A stretch of DNA of 64,000 nucleotides from Lacticaseibacillus chiayiensis (GCF_004123795.1 NZ_MSSM01000011.1:1-64000), one strand, 5' to 3'; shown: positions 44,232 through 53,003, counted from the stretch's first letter. Numbers and translations are program-made. The notes: a model not told the origin generated them from the letters alone.

Positions 44232-44341
44232 TTAGTGCCAAGGATGAGTAATCGTAGACTAGATGGGGTTCAGCCGTCTCCGCTCTAGCTTCGCGGTCGC
44301 CAGCTTATCTGGCCGGAGACTGCGGGGTTTGGCATGGCATG
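44232..44341. repeat. dispersed palindromic repeat, copy B
   Basis: Second copy of the element at 471-579, sharing TTAGTGCCAA at the left, GCTCTAGCTTCGCG in the centre and TGCGG.G.TTGGCA at the right. The internal arms are partly decayed (CTAGATGGGGT versus AGCTTATCTGGCC). Like copy A it lies between convergent genes. The rest of the 420-bp gap (44342-44497) has nothing I recognise. Confidence 0.7.
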
Positions 44342-44497
44342 GAACTTTTAGCCTAAACTTTTCTCTGCATCGTTCGCAAAATCTCAGTATAGTGCGTCAC
44401 GAGTCAAACGCAGGCTCAAAAGCTAAAGAGGTTCATTTAAAAGAGGTTCGTTTAGACGAAAATCATGGACACTTGATTAGCAGAGACTTTGAATCAC

Positions 44498-45703
44498 CTA
44501 TTCAGCCTGTTGTGCTGCATGTGATAGTGACATGACATCGCGCACAATCATCAGTTCTTCGTTGGTTGGAATAACCAGCGTTTTAACTCGTGCGCCTGGA
44601 GCCGTGATGTCGCCAGCTTGGTGGCAGGTTTGCTGATTACGTTGCAGGTCAATGCGGGCGCCGAGATAGTCGAGTGATTGCATCACCCGAGCGCGAACGG
44701 CACTGCTATGTTCGCCAATGCCGGCAGTGAAGACTAGCACATCAATCCCGTCCATCAAAGCCGCATAAGCACCGACATATTTGACGATGCGATTAACGAA
44801 AATGTCTAGCGCAAGTTTGGCGCGGGGATGTTTTGGCGCCGCTTCTTCAAGATCGCGCACGTCATGGCTGATGCCGGAAATACCACGCAGGCCAGACTGG
44901 GTATTAAGAATATCAATCATTTGATCAACATCGGTAATCGCCAGTTTTTTCATTAGATAGGCAATCAGTGAGACATCAACATCACCGGAACGAGTGCCCA
45001 TCGTGACGCCGGAAACCGGGGTGAAGCCCATTGATGTATCGATGGACTTGCCGTTTTGGATCGCCGTGATGCTTGAACCAGCCCCAAGATGCATCACGAT
45101 CATTCGCATTGATTCGAGCGGTTTGCCAAGCATTTTAGCAGCGTGGGCACTCACATAACGGACGCTGGTGCCATGAGCTCCGTATTTGCGGACGCCGAAC
45201 TTTTGGTAATATTCGTAAGGAATGCTGTAGAGATAATTGACAGGTTTCATGGTTTGATGGAAGGCCGTGTCAAAAACAGCGACTTCAAGCGCCCATGGCA
45301 TCATGGTGCGAAAAATCTCAATGCAGTCCGCTTCGACCGGATTATGCAGCGGCGCATAGTCACGTAGAGCCCGAATCTGCGACAGTACCCGGTTATCAAT
45401 CACAATTGGTGCGGAAAATAGTTCGCCACCAGCCACAACCCGGTGACCGATCCCAGTAATTTCATTAAGTTGATGCACAAGACCAAGCGATTGAAGGTCG
45501 GCGAGCGTGTTTGCGACTGCTTCTCGGTAAGTGTGGATATGGGTCGTGCTTTCATACACTTGATCAGTGCCATACTTAATTTTAACAGTGGAGTTGCGTA
45601 AAATATCGGTCGCGCCTTCTGCAAGCTGGCGTTCACTTGGCATGTCAAACAGTTTCCATTTAAGCGAGGAGCTGCCGGCATTGATAGAGAGAATTTTTAC
45701 CAT
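44498..45703 (-). CDS. ackA: acetate kinase
   Basis: 401 residues, ASKHA-fold enzyme making ATP from acetyl phosphate in the phosphoketolase and pyruvate branches. The N-terminal INAGSSSLKWKLF phosphate loop, GHRVVAGG, FDTAFHQTM, GAHGTSVRYVS and FTAGIGEHS are all in place. Catalytic Asn7, Arg, Asp and His positions appear intact. The site before the ATG (AAAGAGTGATCAAAC) is a weak ribosome site. Divergent from the toxin gene. Confidence 0.95.
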   Translation of the reverse strand: MVKILSINAGSSSLKWKLFDMPSERQLAEGATDILRNSTVKIKYGTDQVYESTTHIHTYREAVANTLADLQSLGLVHQLNEITGIGHRVVAGGELFSAPIVIDNRVLSQIRALRDYAPLHNPVEADCIEIFRTMMPWALEVAVFDTAFHQTMKPVNYLYSIPYEYYQKFGVRKYGAHGTSVRYVSAHAAKMLGKPLESMRMIVMHLGAGSSITAIQNGKSIDTSMGFTPVSGVTMGTRSGDVDVSLIAYLMKKLAITDVDQMIDILNTQSGLRGISGISHDVRDLEEAAPKHPRAKLALDIFVNRIVKYVGAYAALMDGIDVLVFTAGIGEHSSAVRARVMQSLDYLGARIDLQRNQQTCHQAGDITAPGARVKTLVIPTNEELMIVRDVMSLSHAAQQAE

Positions 45704-45796
45704 GTTTGATCACTCTTTCACGATTGCTATATCTGTATCATACCACTGAAAAAGCCTTTTGTTTGTGAAATATTTTTCAAAAGTATTTTGGAAAAA

Positions 45797-45818
45797 TTGG
45801 ACGCATATTTGCGTCCAA
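45797..45818. promoter_or_regulatory. perfect palindrome operator of the toxin-antitoxin operon
   Basis: TTGGACGCA (45797-45805) and TGCGTCCAA (45810-45818), 9-bp perfect arms around TATT, directly before an (AT)n stretch and 29 bp before the toxin start. It is well placed for autorepression by the HigA-like antitoxin. Confidence 0.65.
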
Positions 45819-45847
45819 AATATATATATATATGTTATCATTTGTTT

Positions 45848-46225
45848 ATGGAGAGACCGAAGTTTCGTGCTTATCGAAGGCCTAATGGTCGCAGGGAATT
45901 CGTTGACTATTTTCAATCGTTGCCGCCCAAGGAACAATCAAAGTTGCAAGCCGTAATTGAAACCGTGGAAGAGAAAGGAATTGAGATTGCCAGTCGCTTA
46001 CTATTAGTTAAGAAGATCGACAAAAACCTCTACGAGTTGCGGTCGCGCCAGGGAACAGATTACCAACGAGCTCTGTATTTTCACGTTGTTGACAATGATT
46101 ACCTCATTACCCACGGGTTTAGCAAAAAAACTAATCGCACACCTCAAAGGGAAATTAATCACGCTATTGATTTGCGTGCAGAGTTTTATCGTAGATATAG
46201 GAGTGGAAATTATGAAAGACCTTAA
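45848..46225 (+). CDS. HigB/RelE-type toxin (phage Gp49-like family)
   Basis: 125 residues, basic. The C-terminal half YELRSRQGTDYQRALYFHVVDNDYLITHGFSKKTNRTPQREINHAIDL matches the Gp49/HigB group of RelE-fold mRNA interferases: Tyr-Arg-Ala-Leu strand, then hydrophobic strand, then GFSKKTNRTP. It would cleave mRNA at the ribosome. Start ATG 45848 has no Shine-Dalgarno; AT-rich DNA runs to within a few bases, so the mRNA may be nearly leaderless. The antitoxin follows with a 14-bp overlap, toxin first, as in higBA. Confidence 0.8.
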   Translation: MERPKFRAYRRPNGRREFVDYFQSLPPKEQSKLQAVIETVEEKGIEIASRLLLVKKIDKNLYELRSRQGTDYQRALYFHVVDNDYLITHGFSKKTNRTPQREINHAIDLRAEFYRRYRSGNYERP

Positions 46226-46514
46226 AAAGTATACAGAGTCGGTTTCGACTGATATGGACGATTTCTTTAAGGAAATGTTACAAGACGCCAATTATCGGAA
46301 AATGGTTACCGCTGAAAAGTCGAAGCTTGCGAGCGCCGATGCGTTACTTGAAGCAAGGGAGGATGCCGGCCTGAGTCAACAGGCATTGGCAAATAAATCC
46401 GGGGTTCCCAAAACAACGATTGCTCGAATTGAAAGGGGAAATAACACGAGCATCGAAACCTTGACAAAACTTGCTAATGCATTAGGAAAACACGTGATCG
46501 TATCAATTGTTTAA
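46212..46514 (+). CDS. HigA-type XRE antitoxin
   Basis: 100 residues. The N-terminal 45 residues (MKDLKKYTESVSTDMDDFFKEMLQD onward) are likely the toxin-binding part. The C-terminal HTH_3 domain (about 45-98) is ALLEAREDAGLSQQALANKSGVPKTTIARIERGNNTSIETLTKLANALGKHV. AGGAGTGG lies about 7 nt before the ATG, much stronger than for the toxin, which would favour excess antitoxin. It probably binds the palindrome at 45797-45818. Confidence 0.85.
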   Translation: MKDLKKYTESVSTDMDDFFKEMLQDANYRKMVTAEKSKLASADALLEAREDAGLSQQALANKSGVPKTTIARIERGNNTSIETLTKLANALGKHVIVSIV

Positions 46515-46524
46515 AAGGCTAAAC

Positions 46525-46588
46525 AATGAGCTGTAACCCGCCAAAAAGTGTCTTTCACCCTTGGCGAGTTACAGCTCATTTTATGTTT
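46525..46588. terminator. terminator of the toxin-antitoxin operon
   Basis: 46525-46544 (AATGAGCTGTAAC...CGCCAA) pairs with 46561-46580 (TTGGCG..GTTACAGCTCATT), about 19 bp, followed by TTATGTTTT. Confidence 0.85.
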
Positions 46589-46730
46589 TAATGGTCAATT
46601 TTTTAAAAATGGCTAGACATCAATGTTGGCATGGCCGATCAAAAAGCACACTGCAACCAGCGAATGCTTAATGCTTTTTGAAAACTCAGATATGGTTCTG
46701 GTGCTCGGCGAGATGCCGCTGCCGCAACGA

Positions 46731-47699
46731 CTAATGACTCCGCTTCAGCATTTGGTGGGTCAATCTGACCAGTGCAGATTTAGTTGCTGATGTCGGCAAA
46801 GGTGCCAGTGCCGCAACAGCACGGTTGGTGTAAGTAACTGCCATCTGCTGGGCTTGCGACAAGCCGTGGGTGCGAACGATCGCCGCGATTTTATCTGCGT
46901 TAACCGCGATTTGGGTTGCGTTCTGGGTTAACGGTGCCAGTTGTTCCGGGACGATTTGGTAGGCATAGATGAGCGGTAACGTTACAATGCCATTGTGAAG
47001 ATCTTCGAGTGCAGGCTTGTTGAGCGTTGAACTTGTCTGGGTGTAATCCAAAAGGTCATCAATCATTTGAAAGGCCATGCCCAGCTGCCGACCGAAACGA
47101 TACGCAGCCCTTTTTTGTTCAGGAGACAAGCGGCCAATGACGGTGCCTGTGTAAGTGGACAAGGCAAATAAGGCAGCGGTTTTGCCGGCAATGGCACTGA
47201 GGTAAGCATCGATGGTGGGGATCAGCGGTGCGCTTGGACCATTTTGATCCACTTCGCCCATGAAGATGCGTTTCATGATGCGAGCGTTGGCGCTGAGGTC
47301 GACAACATCAGGATTTTGTTCGCTGAGCAGTTGAAAATAAATGGCAAACAAAAAGTCGCCCGCGTAGATAGCCTCACGATTGCCGGATTTGGCTGAAACG
47401 GTGGCCATGCCGCGGCGAATATCGGCGTGGTCCAAAACGTCATCGTGGACGAGCGTGGCCAGATGCAACGCTTCGATGGCCGCACCAGCCGTCACAAGAT
47501 CACCGTTGTCAGGTTGGCCGAAACGCGCTAGCATAAGCATTAGCCCGCTGCGCAACATTTTGCCGCCAGCGTTGATCTGTTGCTGAATGAGGGTGTGTAC
47601 TTGCGGCTCGCGCAAAACAGCGACCTGCTCCAGTCGTTGTTGGATTTGTTCGAGTTGTTGATAGACCGTGGGGAATCGGTGCCACAGGGGATGAATCAT
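46731..47699 (-). CDS. trans-polyprenyl diphosphate synthase (menaquinone side chain)
   Basis: 322 residues, all-helical isoprenyl synthase. The first Asp-rich motif is LVHDDVLDHADIRRG, the second is QMIDDLLDYTQ, and the substrate Arg/Lys region GGKMLRSGLMLMLA is present. It would elongate farnesyl or geranylgeranyl diphosphate to the quinone tail; chain length cannot be read off. The start is ATG 47699 with AAGGAAAGAGAG upstream. It is divergent from menA by 77 bp, and the two form the tail-synthesis and tail-attachment steps (DmkB and DmkA roles in electron-transfer loci). Confidence 0.88.
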   Translation of the reverse strand: MIHPLWHRFPTVYQQLEQIQQRLEQVAVLREPQVHTLIQQQINAGGKMLRSGLMLMLARFGQPDNGDLVTAGAAIEALHLATLVHDDVLDHADIRRGMATVSAKSGNREAIYAGDFLFAIYFQLLSEQNPDVVDLSANARIMKRIFMGEVDQNGPSAPLIPTIDAYLSAIAGKTAALFALSTYTGTVIGRLSPEQKRAAYRFGRQLGMAFQMIDDLLDYTQTSSTLNKPALEDLHNGIVTLPLIYAYQIVPEQLAPLTQNATQIAVNADKIAAIVRTHGLSQAQQMAVTYTNRAVAALAPLPTSATKSALVRLTHQMLKRSH

Positions 47700-47776
47700 G
47701 CATTTTCTCTCTTTCCTTAAAGACATATTTACTCTACTGTACCTGATTCTTAAAAGTCAATTATTGGAGGTTGTTT

Positions 47777-48691
47777 ATGTCATTATCTGTATTTCTTGAG
47801 TTGGTTGAGATTAAGGCGAAAACGGCATCGGTGTTTCCGTTTCTCTTGGGGACGTTGTATGCCTGGTACCACTATCATACGTTACATATTCCGGAATTGT
47901 TGGTCTTCTTTGTTGCGATGCTTTTGTTCAACATGTCAGTCGATGCCAATGACAATTATCAGGACTATCGGCGCTCGGAGCGGACAGAAGCGTTGCATTT
48001 TCGAGAAAAGACCAACATTATCGGCGTGCATCATTTGAATCCCAGCATGATTGGCTGGATGGTGGTGGCGATGATGGTCTCCAGCGCCGTTCTAGGTTTG
48101 TGGATCGTCAGTCGCACTGGCTGGCCGCTGTTGGTGATGGGGCTGTTTAGTTTTGCGGTTGGTTATGGTTATGCTGGCGGACCGCGACCGATTTCAGCGA
48201 CTCCGTATGGCGAGTTTTTCTCAGGGTTTACGATGGGCTTTGTGATTTTCCTCATCGCGGTTTACGTCAATGTCTTTAATGTCGCTGATTTTTCATGGTC
48301 ATTGATTTTGTCCGTTTATCTGGCCAGTGGTTTGGCGCAGTGTGCGATTTCGGATCTATTGCTGGCCAACAATATTGCGGATCGGGAAGAAGATGAAACG
48401 CTCAAACGCCGAACGATCGTGCATTACCTTGGCCTTGAACGCAGCATTATTTTCTTTTACAGCTTGTATATCGTAGGCTTTTTAATGCTCATTGCCGCCG
48501 TGCTCCTCGGATTATTGCCAAAATTGACACTATTGACCTTGATAACGGTTCCTTTTGTTATCAAAAATGCGCGCGGTTTTGCGGCCAATCCGGTGAAAAA
48601 GTTGACCTTCCCTAATGCGATCAAGAACCTTTTTGTCACCACCTTGGCGCAAGTCGTTTTCCTAGCCCTCGGCGTTTTCTTGAATATTTGA
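47777..48691 (+). CDS. menA: 1,4-dihydroxy-2-naphthoate polyprenyltransferase MenA
   Basis: 304 residues with about eight membrane helices, UbiA superfamily. The first motif is NMSVDANDNYQDYRRSER (NDxxD type) and the second is NNIADREEDETLKRRTIVHYLG. It joins dihydroxynaphthoate (DHNA) to the polyprenyl tail to give demethylmenaquinone. No menF-D-H-C-E-B genes are in the window, consistent with a strain that takes DHNA from outside. The start is ATG 47777 with GGAGG 6 nt upstream. The phosphoesterase gene starts 45 bp after its stop. Confidence 0.9.
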   Translation: MSLSVFLELVEIKAKTASVFPFLLGTLYAWYHYHTLHIPELLVFFVAMLLFNMSVDANDNYQDYRRSERTEALHFREKTNIIGVHHLNPSMIGWMVVAMMVSSAVLGLWIVSRTGWPLLVMGLFSFAVGYGYAGGPRPISATPYGEFFSGFTMGFVIFLIAVYVNVFNVADFSWSLILSVYLASGLAQCAISDLLLANNIADREEDETLKRRTIVHYLGLERSIIFFYSLYIVGFLMLIAAVLLGLLPKLTLLTLITVPFVIKNARGFAANPVKKLTFPNAIKNLFVTTLAQVVFLALGVFLNI

Positions 48692-48736
48692 CAAGTGCTT
48701 ACGATCACCGGCTCACTGACGCAGGAGGAGAAGACG

Positions 48737-49807
48737 ATGAGTATCACCATTCGGCCATTTGTCAAAAGAGATTTAGGTCGTTTTATCGCTGCCGTGGCGC
48801 CGTTATTGCCTGCCTCGGCGGTGAATTTTGCCTTGATCACGGACACCCACGACAAAGCAAAGTTTGCGACCACTTATTATGGGCCAACCGGTTATTGGCA
48901 TGTGCGAGAGCAAGGGTGGCTAAGTACCCAGTTGCCGCTTGCATTGCGGGTCCACTTAGGCGATTTGGTTGATGGGTCGGAATCACCGTGGCTGACAAAA
49001 TTGCGGCTGCGTAATATCATGGCAGATTATCGCCGCGGCCGAGTGCCATTTCTGGTCACCAAAGGCAATCACGATGACAATGACAAGTTTGCCGAAAAGC
49101 GGCCGGGTCATCGCGGTAGCTTTTTGCCGGATGTGGCCCAGCAGTTGATTTTTGCCGCCGATGCGACCCAGCAACATATTGCGGTTTCACGTGAAGGATT
49201 GCTGGTGCAAGATTTTCCAGGATTGCGCCTAATTGTTTTAAACACAGCGGATGTCCCTCTGCATGACGGGCGTAAGATTTACGATGTTAAAAAAACGTTG
49301 GCCGTTTCTTTTGCACAGTTGCGTGATTTTGCCTTAGCGCTAAAAGGTGCTCAGAATCGCGATGTCTTGGTTATGAGCCACGCACCGGCCATGAAGCAAA
49401 ATGGACAGCCTGCCCTGAAGTTCAACGGGCGCGCGGTGCACGAGTTGTTGCGGGCGTTCAATTTACATGCTAGCGGCTGGCTGAATACAGGTAAAACGCC
49501 TGAATTCGGCGGGCAGTTGCGCTTTGATTTTACCCAAACCACTGGGCAGATGATTGCTTATCTGGCGGGGCATTACCATTTGGAAGCCGATTATCAAGTG
49601 AATGGCATTCATTATAGCTTGCAGAATACCAGTGCCTTGATGGGCCGGCATCATGGACTCACCACTAAATTCAATCGCCGTTACGACCGGCGCTTTGGCA
49701 CGCCGAGCGAATATGCCGGATATGTTGTCAGCGTTGACGTACAGCGGCGTCTGCTGAGTCTTTATGGCTATGGCGCAGCGAGTCGTGTCCGCCGGTTTGT
49801 TTACTAA
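48737..49807 (+). CDS. calcineurin-like metallophosphoesterase
   Basis: 356 residues. Metal-binding blocks of the family are ordered as expected: FALITDTHDKA (DxH), HLGDLVDGSE (GDxxD), TKGNHDDNDKF (GNHD), VMSHAP and AGHYHLEADY (GHxH). It is cytosolic with no signal peptide. The substrate (nucleotide or phosphoester) is not evident. The start is ATG 48737 after AGGAGGAG. Position suggests co-transcription with menA. Confidence 0.85.
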   Translation: MSITIRPFVKRDLGRFIAAVAPLLPASAVNFALITDTHDKAKFATTYYGPTGYWHVREQGWLSTQLPLALRVHLGDLVDGSESPWLTKLRLRNIMADYRRGRVPFLVTKGNHDDNDKFAEKRPGHRGSFLPDVAQQLIFAADATQQHIAVSREGLLVQDFPGLRLIVLNTADVPLHDGRKIYDVKKTLAVSFAQLRDFALALKGAQNRDVLVMSHAPAMKQNGQPALKFNGRAVHELLRAFNLHASGWLNTGKTPEFGGQLRFDFTQTTGQMIAYLAGHYHLEADYQVNGIHYSLQNTSALMGRHHGLTTKFNRRYDRRFGTPSEYAGYVVSVDVQRRLLSLYGYGAASRVRRFVY

Positions 49808-49846
49808 ATCTTTAGAAATTTTTGCCGAAAAATCTGGCTATTTTGG

Positions 49847-49875
49847 TTGCCGAGATAACGCTTACATGCTATACT
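49847..49875 (+). promoter_or_regulatory. sigma-A-type promoter with no convincing gene downstream
   Basis: TTGCCG (49847-49852), exactly 17 nt, then TATACT (49870-49875). The expected start is about 49882. Confidence 0.5.
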
Positions 49876-49881
49876 ATATTT

Positions 49882-50373
49882 GAAGTTAAGGAAGAACAAA
49901 AGGTCGATGCAGGAACCGAGAATCACGATCCTTTGTCTAGCAGTAAAAAGACGAATCAGCTCGAAAGTGTGTGTCGCAAAGCACGAGAAAAGCGAATAGA
50001 GCACTGGTGCAGTAAGTATCTGCGCCACTTGTCGTAAGATTCATGTTCCACAAGATCCAAAGATGAACACACATGGAGGTATGAGGCTTATAAACAGACT
50101 CAGTAATCCAAACGGGACAATGAGCTTCCCATAGATGTTCAATCGGGTGTGTCATAGGACCACCAAACAACGCCAAGTTATCTGGCAACATCATTTCAAC
50201 ACTCGTTGTACCGTAAAAGTGAATAAGTTTTTTGTAGAGGTGTCGCAGTATTAGATTTATTGAAGAGGGTTTTACAATTAGCACCAGTAAATGTAACAAA
50301 ACTGCTGCATCGGTCAAATCCTTAACTTAGGAGATCCAGGTTCACCTGTAGGAATCTGGGTCTCTATTTTTTT
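49882..50373 (+). ncRNA. possible noncoding transcript upstream of asnB
   Basis: The stretch is bounded by the promoter at 49847-49875 and a terminator at 50331-50372. No frame is convincing on either strand: a + frame of 71 codons (49822-50037) and a - frame of 126 codons (49937-50317) lack ribosome sites and family features. Position before an asparagine synthetase gene raises the idea of a regulatory RNA, but no T-box (TGGNACCGCG) is present. The nearest string is TTGTACCGTA at about 50207. asnB has its own promoter further down. It could equally be a decayed gene. Confidence 0.35.
50331..50372 (+). terminator. intrinsic terminator between 49.8 kb transcript and asnB
   Basis: GAGATCCAGGTT (50331-50342) pairs with AATCTGGGTCTC (50353-50364) with two G-U pairs, followed by ATTTTTTT. 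Confidence 0.8.
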
Positions 50374-50526
50374 GCCTTTTTCTTAATTTTCAGAAATGAC
50401 CAGACACATTGCCTGAAAGATCTGAATTCTATTCGCACCTCGGTTGCCAGATAGCAGCTGCCTAAATGTCCCGATTAAGTCCGTCTGACAACGTTAAGCA
50501 CGCTCCCTTTTACCGGCGCGCTTCAA

Positions 50527-50554
50527 TTGACTTGCGCCGCCAAATCTTTATACT
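50527..50554 (+). promoter_or_regulatory. asnB promoter
   Basis: TTGACT (50527-50532), 16-nt spacer, TATACT (50549-50554), 44 bp before the asnB ATG. Confidence 0.65.
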
Positions 50555-50598
50555 GAAACAAGTAATGATGGTCATTCACGTGAAAAGGGGTTAACTGT

Positions 50599-52503
50599 AT
50601 GTGCGGAATCATCGCGTTTGCGGACAAGACAATTTTAAATAAAAAGCCAGTTATTAATAACATGATGGACATGATCAAGCACCGGGGACCAAATTCCAGC
50701 GGTGAATATATCAATGATAATGTCGCTTTAGGGTTCCGCCGGTTGTCGATTATCGATTTAAAGGGTGGCTCACAACCGATCCTGAATGAAGATGGCACCG
50801 TTGCGATTATCTTTAACGGGGAAATCTATAACTTCCAGAGCATTCGCAAAGATTTGGTTGCTGCCGGACATGTGTTTAAGACCCATACGGACACTGAAGT
50901 ATTGCTCCATGGTTATGAAGAATATGGCATGGAAGAATTGCTCAAGAAGATTCGTGGCATGTTTGCCTTTCTGATTTGGGATGACAATAAAAAAGAGATG
51001 TTTGGTGCCCGCGACTTCTTTGGCATCAAGCCAATGTATTATTACCACGATGGCGATACATTCATTGTCGGCAGTGAAATCAAGGCATTTTTGAAGCACC
51101 CGAAGTTTAAAAAACAGTTGAACAAAGAGGCATTGAAGCCTTATTTAACGTTCCAATATTCTGCGTTGGACGAGACATTCTTCAAAGGCGTCTATCGCGT
51201 TCCGGAAGGCCATTACTTCACGCTGAAGGATAACAAGCTCACAATCAAGAAATACTGGGACATGGACTTCAAGGCCAATCATCTTAGTTTTGACGAGACG
51301 GTCGCTGCGATTGACAAGAGTGTTTCCGAATCTGTTGAAGCGCATAGGATTTCCGATGTGGAAGTCGGCTCCTTGCTTTCTTCCGGTGTCGATTCCTCTT
51401 ATATCACCGCACTGTTGCGGCCGGAGCACACTTTTTCCATTGGTTTTGATAATAAGAAATATCACGAAGGAACGGCAGCCAAGGAGCTTAGCGACAAACT
51501 TGGTTTAGACAACACCAGCGATATCGTGACGGAAAAAGAAGCGCTCGACAACTTCCCGCTCATTCAATATCATCTGGACGAGCCGGATTCGAATCCATCC
51601 TGCGTGCCGCTTTACTTCCTGACACGGATGGCGCATAAAGACGTCACGGTTATCTTGTCTGGCGAAGGTGCCGACGAACTGTTTGCCGGTTACGCCAATT
51701 ATGGTTTCCACACGCGCAGCCATGCAATTCGGGTCTTTGCGGACGGCTTGCGGAAATTGCCACGTGGGGTGAAGTACCGAATTGCTCATGGCTTGAAGAA
51801 AATGCCTAACTTCCACGGCCGCTTGCATCTGTACGAATCAACCGCGCCAGCAGAAGAATTCTTCATTGGTGAAGCACTTGTGTTCCACGAAGGCCAAGCC
51901 GACAAGATTCTGCAGCCTGAATACCGGCAAAGCAAGAGTGTCCGCGACATTGTCACCGAATCTTACAAAAAGGTTCGTCACTACGACGATGAAGTGAAAA
52001 AAATGCAGTATCTCGATATTCATCAGTTCATGCCTAAAGATATTTTGTTGAAAGCCGACAAACTATCGATGGCAAACTCGATGGAATTGCGGGTACCGTT
52101 TCTGGACAAAGAGGTGGCCAAAGTTGCTGCGGGTATCCCAACCAAGTATCTAATCAATTCCCATAACTCTAAGTACGCGCTGCGTGAAGCGGCTAACCGT
52201 CACTTGCCAGAGGAATGGGCCAGCCGCGAAAAGCTGGGTTTCCCGGTTCCGGTTAAACAATGGCTTGAAGATGAACCGTTCTACAAAGAAGTTCGCAAAA
52301 CCTTTGAACAAGATTGGGTCAAGGAGTTCTTTGATCAGGATGCGATTTTGGATATTCTCGACAAGACCTATCGTAAAGAAGCCGATGACCGCCGAAAAGT
52401 CTGGACTATCTATACCTTCTTGGTTTGGTATAAAGTTTACTTTATTGATAATGAGATTCCGCATTACATCGCGGATTCGAATAAAGATAAGATTGAAGCT
52501 TAG
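50599..52503 (+). CDS. asnB: asparagine synthase (glutamine-hydrolysing)
   Basis: 634 residues. The N-terminal Ntn glutaminase domain starts with the catalytic Cys2 (MCGIIAFADK) and has RGPNSSGEY and LGFRRLSIIDL. The C-terminal synthetase domain has the PP-loop SLLSSGVDSSYITALL (about residues 255-270), SIGFDN and ILSGEGADELFAGY. It makes Asn from Asp, Gln and ATP. AAAGGGG precedes the ATG. Monocistronic between its own promoter and terminator. Confidence 0.95.
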   Translation: MCGIIAFADKTILNKKPVINNMMDMIKHRGPNSSGEYINDNVALGFRRLSIIDLKGGSQPILNEDGTVAIIFNGEIYNFQSIRKDLVAAGHVFKTHTDTEVLLHGYEEYGMEELLKKIRGMFAFLIWDDNKKEMFGARDFFGIKPMYYYHDGDTFIVGSEIKAFLKHPKFKKQLNKEALKPYLTFQYSALDETFFKGVYRVPEGHYFTLKDNKLTIKKYWDMDFKANHLSFDETVAAIDKSVSESVEAHRISDVEVGSLLSSGVDSSYITALLRPEHTFSIGFDNKKYHEGTAAKELSDKLGLDNTSDIVTEKEALDNFPLIQYHLDEPDSNPSCVPLYFLTRMAHKDVTVILSGEGADELFAGYANYGFHTRSHAIRVFADGLRKLPRGVKYRIAHGLKKMPNFHGRLHLYESTAPAEEFFIGEALVFHEGQADKILQPEYRQSKSVRDIVTESYKKVRHYDDEVKKMQYLDIHQFMPKDILLKADKLSMANSMELRVPFLDKEVAKVAAGIPTKYLINSHNSKYALREAANRHLPEEWASREKLGFPVPVKQWLEDEPFYKEVRKTFEQDWVKEFFDQDAILDILDKTYRKEADDRRKVWTIYTFLVWYKVYFIDNEIPHYIADSNKDKIEA

Positions 52504-52518
52504 TCGGGTTTAGTGAAT

Positions 52519-52574
52519 AATAAGCACAAGGTAACTGGCAGCATGGTGCTGTAGGTGCCTTGTGCTTATTTTTT
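52519..52574 (+). terminator. terminator of asnB
   Basis: AATAAGCACAAGG (52519-52531) pairs with CCTTGTGCTTATT (52558-52570), inner CAGCA/TGCTG, then T residues. Confidence 0.92.
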
Positions 52575-52599
52575 AGGTTGTTGGAAAGGGGAGGCCATT

Positions 52600-52968
52600 A
52601 TGCATCACACGCATTGTATCTTTTGCCAACTCTCTAGGTCCAAGGTAGTCCTCGAGAACAACTTGGCGGTTGCTTTTTGGGATATTCATCCCGTGAGTCG
52701 AGGCCATCTGCTTATCATTCCACGGACGCATCGGCAAGACTACTTTGAAGTCAGCCAAGAGGAATTACTAGCTGTTAATGACCTTATTCATGCCAGTAAG
52801 AAGCTGATTGATCGGCAATTTCATCCCGATGGCTACAATATCGGGGCTAACGTTGGGCAATATGGCGGCCAAACGGTGATGCACTGTCATATCCATGTGA
52901 TACCAAGATATCAAGGCGATGACCCTGATCCTGCTGGCGGTGTTCGGAAACTTTTGTCAAGAAGATAG
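52600..52968 (+). CDS. HIT-family hydrolase/transferase
   Basis: 122 residues. The histidine triad is MHCHIHVIPRY, with GHLLIIPRTH upstream, and an N-terminal CIFCQL is the half of a zinc site often seen in HIT proteins. It would hydrolyse nucleoside phosphoramidates or dinucleoside polyphosphates. ATG 52600 has GGGAGG upstream; the frame before it has no ribosome site. It lies after the asnB terminator and converges on the CDF gene. Confidence 0.9.
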   Translation: MHHTHCIFCQLSRSKVVLENNLAVAFWDIHPVSRGHLLIIPRTHRQDYFEVSQEELLAVNDLIHASKKLIDRQFHPDGYNIGANVGQYGGQTVMHCHIHVIPRYQGDDPDPAGGVRKLLSRR

Positions 52969-53003
52969 AATCAAGTCTTTTGTCGCGGAGGTTAGTGACG
53001 GAT

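Noticed and set aside
49937-50317. 126-codon frame on the minus strand
   Set aside because: No ribosome site, odd composition (many Cys, His and Trp), no recognisable domain.
50190-50373. T-box leader for asnB, based on TTGTACCGTA followed by a terminator
   Set aside because: The T-box consensus TGGNACCGCG is not matched, no clear stem I features were seen, and asnB has its own promoter after the terminator.
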